A stretch of DNA of 64,000 nt, taken from NCBI RefSeq assembly GCF_016427535.1, contig NZ_JAELXV010000007.1, positions 1-64,000 of the forward strand. Reading direction: 5' to 3'. Under the pieces are notes generated by a model. It did no database searches. It saw nothing but the letters and a program-made list of their open reading frames with translations, and was not told where the DNA came from. A program made the translations under genes and the position numbers. This document shows, piece after piece, positions 53,766 through 60,626 of this stretch (within the stretch, counting starts at the first letter, position 1; every line of letters starts with the position of its first letter). The stretch comes from Hymenobacter sp. BT559. GTDB lineage: Bacteria; Bacteroidota; Bacteroidia; Cytophagales; Hymenobacteraceae.

Positions 53766-55472
53766 ATGTCTGTCCCTACTAACCATTCCGAAGTCGAGCA
53801 CGTCAAAATAGCTAGCCGCTACCTGCGCGGCACGCTCGCCGACAGCTTGCGCAACCGCCTCACGGGGGCGCTCAACCCAGACGATACGCACCTCATCAAG
53901 TTTCACGGCTCGTACCAGCAAACGGACCGTGACCTCGATGGCGAGCGCAAGCGCCAGAAGCTGGAGCCGCTGTATTCCTTCATGATGCGAGTGCGGGTGC
54001 CGGGCGGCGTGTGCTCGGCCCAGCAATGGGCCCGCATGAGCGAGCTCTCGGACCGCTACGGCAACGGCACCCTCAAGCTGACTACCCGCCAGGCCTTTCA
54101 GCTACATGGCGTGCTAAAGCGCAACCTGCCGGCCACGGTGCAGGGCTTCGATGAGGTGCTGCTCGACAGCATTGCGGGCTGCGGCGACGTGAACCGCAAC
54201 GTGATGTGCAACACTAACCCGCACGAGTCGCCGCTGCACGAGCAAATTGTGGGAATTGCCCAGGAAATCAGCCGGCACCTCACGCCACGCACCACTGCCT
54301 ACCGCGAAATCTGGATTGACGGAGGCGGCGACTTGCAGGAAACCACCGAGGCCGTAGACGACGAGCCGATTTATGGCAAGGTGTACCTGCCGCGCAAGTT
54401 TAAAATCGCGCTCTCGCTGCCGCCCCACAACGATACTGACATCTACGCCAACGACATCGGCCTCATCGCCATCGAGCAAGATGGCAAGCTCCTAGGGTTC
54501 AACGTGGCCGTGGGCGGCGGCCTGGGTATGACCTTCGGCATGCCCGAAACCTACCCGCGCTTGGCCGACCTCATCGGCTTTGCGGCCGTGGACGATGTAG
54601 TAGACGTGTGCGAGAAAATCGTGACCATCCAACGCGATTGGGGCAACCGCGAAAACCGCAAGTTCTCGCGCCTCAAGTACACCCTCGACCGTGTGGGCCT
54701 GCCTGCCTTCGTGGCTGAGCTGCACCAGCGCCTAGGCTACGCCCTCGGCGAGGCCAAGCCCTTCCGCTTCACCAGCTCGACCGATGCCTTTGGCTGGGCA
54801 CCGGGGCTGAATGGGCGCTCGAACCTCACGCTCTTCGTTGAAGGCGGCCGCGTGCTCGACCGGCCAGGCTACGGCCTGAAGTCCGCCTTAGCCGAAATTG
54901 CCACCTTCCACTCCGGTGACTTCCGCCTAACCGGCAACCAAAATCTCATCATCGGTAACATCGAGGCCGCGCACCAAGCACGCGTGCAGGAGATTTTGGA
55001 GAAGCACGGCGCCGGCCCCAAGGCCGAGCAGCTAACAGCCCTGCGCCGCGACGCGCTGGCCTGCGTGGCCCTCAATACCTGCTCGCAGGCCTTCGCCGAG
55101 GCCGAGCGGTATTTGCCCACACTACTCGACAAGCTCGATACGGTCATCCGGGCCCACGGCCTGGCCGAGGACAGCATTTTGATTAGAATGACGGGCTGCC
55201 CTAATGGCTGCGCCCGCCCCTACCTCGGCGAAATCGGCTTGGTGGGCCGCTCGCCCGGACGCTACAACCTTTACCTAGGGGCCAGCCACCACGGCGACCG
55301 CATGAACAAGCTCTACCGCGAAATGCTCGACGAAGACGGCATACTGCGCGAGCTCACGCCGCTCATCGCCGCCTACGCCACCGGCCGCGAGCCTGGCGAG
55401 TCGTTCGGCGATTTCGTGGTGCGCACCGGCTTGGTGAAAGCCACCGTGGCTGGTCTGGATTTCCACGCCTAG
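53766..55472 (+). CDS. cysI: Sulfite reductase hemoprotein (NADPH) beta subunit
   Basis: CysI reduces sulfite to sulfide at a siroheme-[4Fe-4S] centre. The 568-aa product has the four cluster cysteines at C433, C439, C478 and C482 (ALACVALNTC and GCPNGC), with spacing 6/39/4 as in the E. coli enzyme. Substrate-binding basic residues lie in the N-terminal KLTTRQAFQLHG and GDVNRNVMC segments. The duplicated ferredoxin-like halves are visible. It should work with CysJ encoded 5' of the receptor gene. Confidence 0.96.
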   Translation: MSVPTNHSEVEHVKIASRYLRGTLADSLRNRLTGALNPDDTHLIKFHGSYQQTDRDLDGERKRQKLEPLYSFMMRVRVPGGVCSAQQWARMSELSDRYGNGTLKLTTRQAFQLHGVLKRNLPATVQGFDEVLLDSIAGCGDVNRNVMCNTNPHESPLHEQIVGIAQEISRHLTPRTTAYREIWIDGGGDLQETTEAVDDEPIYGKVYLPRKFKIALSLPPHNDTDIYANDIGLIAIEQDGKLLGFNVAVGGGLGMTFGMPETYPRLADLIGFAAVDDVVDVCEKIVTIQRDWGNRENRKFSRLKYTLDRVGLPAFVAELHQRLGYALGEAKPFRFTSSTDAFGWAPGLNGRSNLTLFVEGGRVLDRPGYGLKSALAEIATFHSGDFRLTGNQNLIIGNIEAAHQARVQEILEKHGAGPKAEQLTALRRDALACVALNTCSQAFAEAERYLPTLLDKLDTVIRAHGLAEDSILIRMTGCPNGCARPYLGEIGLVGRSPGRYNLYLGASHHGDRMNKLYREMLDEDGILRELTPLIAAYATGREPGESFGDFVVRTGLVKATVAGLDFHA

Positions 55473-55492
55473 GTGAAAATTTGGAACCGCTT

Positions 55493-55590
55493 GTCCTTGC
55501 GAGCGCAGCGAAGCAATCGCATCAAACGAGTTGATAGCGAGCCGTTCGGGTGCTCAATAGGTGCGATTGCTTCGCTACGCTCGCAAGGAT
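55493..55590. repeat. Intergenic palindrome with GCGAGCGCAGCGAAGCAATCGC core
   Basis: GTCCTTGCGAGCGCAGCGAAGC and GCTTCGCTACGCTCGCAAGGAT are near-perfect complements around a 40-nt loop. It lies between cysI and the TauE fusion gene and is related in core to the repeat at 50.35 kb. Confidence 0.88.
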
Positions 55591-55639
55591 AGGCGACTTC
55601 GGCCTTAAACCATTCTAAGTATTACATTACCCGCTCTTT

Positions 55640-56905
55640 ATGCCTACCGACCTGCTTACGCCCGCCCCAGCTACGGCTGAAGCTGCTGCCCCCGCAGGCG
55701 CGGCCGTGCCCATATTTCTTGACCTCGACCAGCGCCGCGTGCTGCTGGTGGGCGGCGGGGCCGAGGCCCTAACCCAGCTAAGCACCGTGCTGGCCGACCA
55801 CCCCACAGCGTGCGTAACGGTGGTGGCCCCTACCCTCCTGCCCGACCTGCACACCCTAACGCAGCGCCACCCGCAGGTGCAAGTGTTGCACCGCGCCTTC
55901 GAGCCCACCGACCTGGCCGGGCACGACCTGGTGCTGGTAGCTACCCCCGATGCCGAGCTGCACGGCCGCGTGCGAGCCGGCGCTGCCGCCCGCCGCCTGC
56001 ACGCCGTGGCGGCCCTAGGTCCCGCCGAGGAGGCCGAGGCCACCACCTACTGGCGGCGCGTGGCTACGTGGGCGCTGCTGGCCTTCGCAGGGTTCTTGGT
56101 GCTCAATATCCTGTCGTATTACTTCACCTGGCAGCAGGCTTGGGATGTGGCGCGCAGCTCGGGCACGTTCTATACCTTCGTGGCGGTGGGCTTTATCGCC
56201 CAAATGATAGACGGCATGCTGGGCATGGGCTACGGCATCGTGTCGGCCATCAGCCTGATGACCTTGGGGCTAAACCCGGCGTCGGTGAGCGCTAGCATTC
56301 ACACGGCTGAGATGTTTGCCAGCGGCGCCTCGGGCTACAATCACTACCGCTTCGGCAATGTCAATAAGAAGCTGTTCAAAGTGTTGGTACTGCCCGGCGT
56401 AGCCGGCTCCGTGGCTGGCGCGCTGCTATTGGCCCGCCTAGGTGAGCAGCACGTGGCCTATCTCAAGCCGGTATTGGCGCTGTACCTGCTCATCCTGGGC
56501 ATTCGCATTATCAGCAAGGCTATTAAGAAGCAGACGCAGCAGCGCAAGAAGGTGAAGAATGCGGGCTGGCTGGCCAGTGCGGGCGGCTTCCTCGACTCGT
56601 TTGGCGGGGGCGGCTGGGGGCCGCTGGTCACGAGCACACTCATCGCCAACGGCCGCACCCCCAACTACGTCATCGGCACGGTGAGTTTGGTTGAGTTCTT
56701 CGTGACGTTTGCCAGCGCCCTGACCTTCTTCTCGGTGCTGGGCTTTAAGCACTGGCAAATCGTGCTGGGCCTCATTGTGGGTGGCGTGGCCGCCGCGCCG
56801 CTGGCCGCTCGCCTGGCGGGCCGCCTGCCCACCCGCTGGATGTTTATCGGCGTGGGCGCCATGGTCATTTTCTGGAGCTTATGGACCTTGCGCAAGCTGC
56901 TATAG
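55640..56905 (+). CDS. Fusion of a precorrin-2 dehydrogenase-like (CysG-N/Met8) domain with a TauE/SafE permease
   Basis: The 421-aa product has two parts. Residues about 22-130 form an NAD-binding Rossmann domain as in the first part of siroheme synthase: FLDLDQRRVLLVGGGAEALTQL, VTVVAPTLLPDL and LVLVATPDAELHGRV. The dimerisation and chelatase part of CysG is missing. From about residue 136 eight hydrophobic helices form a TauE/SafE (sulfite exporter) domain with GMLGMGYGIVSAI and FLDSFGGGGWGPLVTS. It follows cysI in the same direction. I infer export of excess sulfite; whether the Rossmann part makes siroheme or only senses NAD is open. Confidence 0.85.
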   Translation: MPTDLLTPAPATAEAAAPAGAAVPIFLDLDQRRVLLVGGGAEALTQLSTVLADHPTACVTVVAPTLLPDLHTLTQRHPQVQVLHRAFEPTDLAGHDLVLVATPDAELHGRVRAGAAARRLHAVAALGPAEEAEATTYWRRVATWALLAFAGFLVLNILSYYFTWQQAWDVARSSGTFYTFVAVGFIAQMIDGMLGMGYGIVSAISLMTLGLNPASVSASIHTAEMFASGASGYNHYRFGNVNKKLFKVLVLPGVAGSVAGALLLARLGEQHVAYLKPVLALYLLILGIRIISKAIKKQTQQRKKVKNAGWLASAGGFLDSFGGGGWGPLVTSTLIANGRTPNYVIGTVSLVEFFVTFASALTFFSVLGFKHWQIVLGLIVGGVAAAPLAARLAGRLPTRWMFIGVGAMVIFWSLWTLRKLL

Positions 56906-56924
56906 CCAGCCGATTGCCAAGCCC

Positions 56925-58022
56925 TTACAGCCGCACCACCCTTGCTACCTGCCGCCGCGCCCCCTGCTGCACCTGCACAAAGTAGAGGCCAGGCGCCCAC
57001 TGCCCGGCCTCTGGCAGCGCAACCGTGCTAGTGCCGGCCGGCAAGTCCAGCGCCCGCTGTCCTAGGTTGTGCCCCAGGGCATCGGTGATGCGTAGCCAGG
57101 CCGGGCCAGTAGCAGCAGTGCGAACCAGCAGGCGCACTGCCTGGCTGGCGGACCCAGCCGTAGGCACGGCCGTAACGGCTAGGCCTACGGCTGGGTCCGC
57201 CAGCAGTACCCGCACCGGCGATAGCACGCTGGTGCCATCGGCATCGACCTGCCGCAGGCGGTAATATACCTGTGCCGCCGCGTAGCGCGCCAAATCGGCG
57301 TCCCGGAACTGGTAGGTGTGGTGCGCAGCGCTAGTGCCGGCACCCGCCACCCGGCCTAGGGCGGCAAAAGTGCGGCCATCGAGGCTGCTTTCTATCTGAA
57401 AATAGGCGTTTTGATGCTCCGAGGCGGTTGTCCAGCGCAGTAGGCCAGCGGTGCCCTCAAGCTGGGCTGTGAAGGCTGTGAGCGTTACGGGCAAGGGTAT
57501 TGCCGATTCGAATACTAGCGAAAACCGAGTGCTGGTAGTGTAGGCACCCCCCGTATTATTCGCATCCAGCGAAAACGCGTACTCGGCGCCGGGGGCTAAC
57601 AGCTGGCGCCTTTGCTGCTCGGCGTCAACTAGATAGATGGCGGCAAACCCAAAATTCTCCAACTGGCCCACCAGTAGCGTGTAGGGGCCGTATCGCGGCA
57701 CGCCGATAAACAAGCTCACGGCCTGCGAGGCAGTGACGGCCGAATAAGGAAGTCCATTTATTGTCACTCGCCTTCCCTCTTGGGTAAGGCTGGCCAGGGT
57801 CAGGCCGTTGCCGCTGGGGGGCACCGCATCGTACTCATCGTCGAAGCCCGTCGTTGCTCCTTCCTGCGCGTAGATATTGGCCTGGGCGGGCACCTGGGTG
57901 TCGGTGCCCTGCAAATCGAGGCGCAGCAGTGGCGTTTGCGCCTGGGCTGCCAACGCCAGCAGGGTTAGCAGCAACACCACCCACAGCCGGGCACCCCCTC
58001 GGATATGTTGCATAGTCTTCAA
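56925..58022 (-). CDS. T9SS type A sorting domain protein of the exosortase locus
   Basis: The 365-aa product has a signal peptide (LWVVLLLTLLALAAQAQ), an N-terminal beta domain of unknown family, the typical Bacteroidota linker PLPVTLTAFTAQLEGTAGLLRWTTASE, a fibronectin-like module with YQFRDADLA, and a short C-terminal sorting domain ending LAPGLYFVQV-like (WAPGLYFVQVQQG). It starts 9 bp after the stop of the exosortase-associated gene, so it is probably cotranscribed. A perfect 21-bp inverted repeat lies inside its coding sequence. Confidence 0.85.
   Translation of the reverse strand: MKTMQHIRGGARLWVVLLLTLLALAAQAQTPLLRLDLQGTDTQVPAQANIYAQEGATTGFDDEYDAVPPSGNGLTLASLTQEGRRVTINGLPYSAVTASQAVSLFIGVPRYGPYTLLVGQLENFGFAAIYLVDAEQQRRQLLAPGAEYAFSLDANNTGGAYTTSTRFSLVFESAIPLPVTLTAFTAQLEGTAGLLRWTTASEHQNAYFQIESSLDGRTFAALGRVAGAGTSAAHHTYQFRDADLARYAAAQVYYRLRQVDADGTSVLSPVRVLLADPAVGLAVTAVPTAGSASQAVRLLVRTAATGPAWLRITDALGHNLGQRALDLPAGTSTVALPEAGQWAPGLYFVQVQQGARRQVARVVRL
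57145..57203. repeat. Perfect 21-bp inverted repeat inside the T9SS protein gene
   Basis: 57145-57165 and 57183-57203 are exact complements (CTGGCGGACCCAGCCGTAGGC and its complement) with a 17-nt spacer. The arms encode the peptides LADPAVGLA and PTAGSASQ on the minus strand, so the coding frame stays open. Confidence 0.95.
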
Positions 58023-58031
58023 CCCTTCTTG

Positions 58032-58568
58032 CTACCTAGGTGCCCGCAGGCCCGGCCAGCGCAGCAGCGGCACCAGCACCATCACGGGCAGCAGTGATAA
58101 AAGCCCGTGCAACAAGCGGCTGGCCAGGTCGGTGAGCAGTGGCAGTCCAGCCGCGTGGCCCGCTAGCAACAGAGCCGCGCTCACCAGCCCAATGCCCCCA
58201 TACAGCCGCAGTCCCCACCGCCAGCCCTCACCTGCTGGCAGTAGCGCCACCAGCAAGCCTAGGCTCAGGGCTACGTAGCTACCAGCAAATAGCAAGGCCG
58301 AAACCGCTTTGTGGGGCCGCTCCATGAGGGCGCCTAGGTTGCTACCAGCTACTTTATCTAGGTGCGTGGTGGCGGGTAGCACTTGGTTAACCCACTGCCA
58401 AGCGGTGTCAAGCCATGTGTAAATGGTTTCCTCGTAGAAGCGGCAACTCAGCAACATGGCTAGCAGCAGGGCGCTCACTACTAGGCGCGGCGCCGACAGC
58501 CCACCTAGGGGGTGAGCAAGCCGGGGCCCTGGGGCCGGTGGCGGGCTGCTAAGCTGCTGCATACGCAT
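58032..58568 (-). CDS. Exosortase-associated membrane protein
   Basis: The 178-aa protein has an N-terminal cytoplasmic proline-rich stretch and four to five hydrophobic helices (VVSALLLAMLLSCRFYEETIY, ALLFAGSYVALSLGLLVALL, LVSAALLLAGHAAGLPLLT, LLSLLPVMVLVPLL). It overlaps the exosortase gene by 20 bp, so the two are translationally coupled. Position and layout match the small membrane protein that accompanies exosortase X in related genomes, but I rely on context more than on sequence recognition. Confidence 0.72.
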   Translation of the reverse strand: MRMQQLSSPPPAPGPRLAHPLGGLSAPRLVVSALLLAMLLSCRFYEETIYTWLDTAWQWVNQVLPATTHLDKVAGSNLGALMERPHKAVSALLFAGSYVALSLGLLVALLPAGEGWRWGLRLYGGIGLVSAALLLAGHAAGLPLLTDLASRLLHGLLSLLPVMVLVPLLRWPGLRAPR

Positions 58569-59121
58569 CGGCTGGCAGGCGGCTGGTGGCAGCGCCGCGC
58601 GTAGCCCACCACATCCACAAGCCGAAGATGCCCGCGTAGACTATCGCCGTGAACGTGTAGTGGTGGTTGAAATCAACTGATTGGTAGTCGTAGTAATTAT
58701 TGAAGCTCAGAGCTATAATGCGCAGCACGTTCAAGCTATAAATCAGCAGAATGCCTAGGGGTATAAACCACAGCTTGCGCCGAACCGGCCCTGGAAAGGC
58801 GATGATGAACCCGCTAAACAAGGCATAGAGCACCAGCCCATTGCACGGGTGCCAAATAAACACCACCGGCTGCCCGGCCAAGCTAATAAGCGGCTGCGCC
58901 CCACCCGATACCGTGGCGTCGTAGCCCAGCAGCCGCAGCCCGGCCACGCCCACGGCAGCTAGGTTGTGAGTAAGGGCCGCATCGAGGCGCCCGTCGGCCG
59001 CCAGGTAGTGCTCGTAGCCCAAAAACCAGAGCAGATAGAGCCCGCTGGCCAGCACCGCAAAGCGGAGCAGGGGCGAAGTAGCTCGAGACGGGGTAGGCAG
59101 TAGAGGAGTTGACATACGCAA
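58549..59121 (-). CDS. Exosortase (Bacteroidetes XrtX-like)
   Basis: Exosortases are membrane cysteine transpeptidase-like enzymes that process proteins with a C-terminal sorting signal. The 190-aa product has the three catalytic positions C93 (IWHPCNGLV), R134 (SLNVLRIIAL) and H153/H154 (FNHHYTFTAIVY), between about six membrane helices. It is short, as in Bacteroidota-specific exosortases that lack extra domains. The substrate is probably the 56-aa PID-type protein encoded just upstream. Assignment to XrtX rather than XrtF rests on the gene neighbours. Confidence 0.88.
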   Translation of the reverse strand: MRMSTPLLPTPSRATSPLLRFAVLASGLYLLWFLGYEHYLAADGRLDAALTHNLAAVGVAGLRLLGYDATVSGGAQPLISLAGQPVVFIWHPCNGLVLYALFSGFIIAFPGPVRRKLWFIPLGILLIYSLNVLRIIALSFNNYYDYQSVDFNHHYTFTAIVYAGIFGLWMWWATRGAATSRLPADAYAAA

Positions 59122-59166
59122 AAAGGCCGCGGCAGCCAGGGCTACAGCCAGCTGAGCAAATGAAGA

Positions 59167-59204
59167 GCCGCGCAGCTAGCCGCTAAGGTGGCTAGCTGCG
59201 CGGC
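59167..59204 (-). terminator. Hairpin between the PID-CTERM gene and the exosortase gene
   Basis: GCCGCGCAGCTAGCC (59167-59181) and GGCTAGCTGCGCGGC (59190-59204) are perfect complements with an 8-nt loop. There is no T-run on the minus strand, so it may be an attenuating or RNA-stabilising hairpin that lets the short gene be expressed more than the exosortase. Confidence 0.65.
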
Positions 59205-59216
59205 AAGTAAAAGACG

Positions 59217-59387
59217 CTAGGCGCGGCGACGCAACCGGCGCACCGCATACACTGCCCCGCCAGCCAGCAGCACCGATATACCACCATCGATGGGCACCCC
59301 GGTGGGCGTGGGGCCACCCGACCCAGGTTGCGCTTGGCTAGCCAAGGCAATTAGAAGTAGCGCTGCAATGGGTACAAGGCGAAGCAT
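59217..59387 (-). CDS. 56-aa PID-CTERM-type exosortase substrate
   Basis: This short gene encodes a Sec signal peptide (MLRLVPIAALLLIALASQAQ), a Gly/Pro-rich spacer (PGSGGPTPTG) and the C-terminal sorting signal VPIDGGISVLLAGGAVYAVRR followed by a basic tail. The PIDGG motif, hydrophobic helix and arginine cluster are the tripartite signal recognised by exosortases in this phylum. Nothing is left after removing both signals except about ten residues, so it may act as a small surface peptide or as a decoy/test substrate. It is the first gene of the exosortase unit. Confidence 0.85.
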   Translation of the reverse strand: MLRLVPIAALLLIALASQAQPGSGGPTPTGVPIDGGISVLLAGGAVYAVRRLRRRA

Positions 59388-59654
59388 GGGCAGAAGGATT
59401 AAAAGTGAAAATAGAATGTAAATAAAGTAATAAAAAATGATAAAAAATGCGCGTTAATTATTCAGTAACGAGTTCTTTATCACGCTTGCCACTTGGAGCC
59501 TGCTCATGTGGCGCTACCAACGGTGCACGGCTGCTAGTACAGGGGTGCCACACGATATAAAGCAACGCTGGCAAGGGGCCGGGCTATACCACCCCTAGGG
59601 GTAGTATAGCCCGGCCCCTTGCCAGTGACTTCCGCAAAGAAGCCGACCTAGGTG
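59388..59654. other. Intergenic region upstream of the PID-CTERM gene
   Basis: Positions 59395-59470 are AT-rich and should hold the promoter of the exosortase unit. A perfect palindrome follows at 59568-59625. No additional ORF was seen. Confidence 0.5.
59568..59625. repeat. Perfect palindrome with a central CCCCTAGGGG
   Basis: Arms of 22 nt (59568-59589 and 59604-59625) are exact complements and the centre itself contains CCCCTAGGGG. It lies 29 bp beyond the stop codon of the minus-strand fragment and may once have been its terminator. Confidence 0.85.
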
Positions 59655-60230
59655 CTAGTTTTTTGGCGAGGCTTCCAGCACCAGCACTACCTCCTGCCGG
59701 AGCGCCAGCGGCGGGGCAGGTAGCGTGCGGCGCTGATTCTTAGCCGTGAAGTCGCCGAGATAAGCAAATTGCTGGCCGGCCGGCGCGAAGGCTTGCACCC
59801 GCAGCCTTTGGGTGGTGGACAAGCCAAACGAGACGGGCACGCGGGTGGCCGTGGGGCTGTCGTTGAGCAGGTAGATAAAGTACTTGTTACCGCAGCGCAT
59901 GCCGAAGCTTTGCACCACGCTGGCCTGCACCGCGAAGGGCTGAAACTGCCCCCGACCGGCGGCCAGCATCTGGCCGCTGATGGTGCGCACCGCCCGGAAG
60001 TAAGGCGTCATTTTTTGGTCGTCGAACAGTTCCCACCACCACGTTATGGGCAGCACGGGCGTGGGGCTGAAGAGGCCGTACCAACCGCGCGCAGGCCACC
60101 GCCGGCGTGTATCCGGCACTCTGGAGCGGCGACTTCCTGTTCTCGGCCGATGACGTGGCCAACCGCCGAACCATGATAAACCCTGGCGGCTGCCTACCCC
60201 CTTGGCAGCCAACTCACCCTCAGCAATCAC
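59655..60230 (-). pseudogene. C-terminal remnant of a glycoside-hydrolase-like protein
   Basis: The open frame has a recognisable C-terminal part with WYGLFSPTPVLPITWWWELFDD, PYFRAVRTISGQMLAAG, VVQSFGMRCGNKYFIYLLND and a final beta domain. This resembles the end of cellulase-like or DUF4038/DUF5060-type hydrolases with a C-terminal beta sandwich. The first about 50 residues (MIAEGELAAKG...) are arginine-rich and unrelated, and a second minus frame (59887-60174) seems to carry the preceding codons, so a frameshift and loss of the N-terminal domain are likely. The family assignment is tentative. Confidence 0.5.
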
Positions 60231-60398
60231 CTAGGGTAGGTAGTACATCGCCAAAACCTGGTCTGCCTCGAGAACAAAGTCGACTTGCAGGGCCTAGCCA
60301 CCGGCATCTACCTGATAACCCTGACTGGGCCGCAGGGCCAAACTACCCGCAAAACCACAAGCAGTAGGCTACGCCTCATTACACTGAACCGAAACTAG
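60180..60398 (+). pseudogene. Remnant of a T9SS C-terminal sorting domain with an in-frame stop
   Basis: In one plus-strand frame the sequence reads ...GSQLTLSNHLG, then a TAG at 60237 inside CCTAGGGTAGG, then KVDLQGLATGIYLITLTG and an end at 60398. This is the usual pattern of a type A sorting domain (DLQGLATGIYLI), so it is the tail of a lost secreted protein. It is opposite in direction to the hydrolase remnant. Confidence 0.6.
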
Positions 60399-60405
60399 CC
60401 ATAAA

Positions 60406-60440
60406 CAACAAGACCCGCCGAAATTCGGCGGGTCTTGTTG
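60406..60440. terminator. Bidirectional hairpin at the left edge of the integrated element
   Basis: CAACAAGACCCGCCGAA pairs with TTCGGCGGGTCTTGTTG with a single unpaired base. It directly follows the T9SS remnant stop. Confidence 0.8.
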
Positions 60441-60497
60441 TCTTGAAGCGCTCCCTCCTGAACTAAGGGCGCTTTCCTAAGCGTGCCACTGCTTGCT

Positions 60498-60626
60498 AGT
60501 CCTTGCCAAAATCTACCAGCTAGGCCAGCGTCCCGGCCGCTACAACTGGCAAGCTTTGGCAAGGACTGGCGTAGAGTTACCAATAAAAAGGCACACTACG
60601 CAGGCACACTAGGGTGTGGTGTGCCT
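60498..60626. other. Candidate attachment region next to the integrase
   Basis: AGTCCTTGCCAAA (60498-60510) and its exact complement (60555-60567) flank 44 bp. A second hairpin AGGCACAC/GTGTGCCT (60602-60626) covers the integrase stop codon, preceded by another copy of GCACAC at 60591. Inverted arm-type sites beside a tyrosine integrase are typical of att regions, but the other end lies outside the window, so this cannot be proven. Confidence 0.35.

Noticed and set aside
60107..60367. 86-aa plus-strand frame (YPALWSGDFLFSADDV...)
   Set aside because: It lies antisense to the hydrolase remnant, is in a different frame from the T9SS tail and has shadow-like composition downstream.
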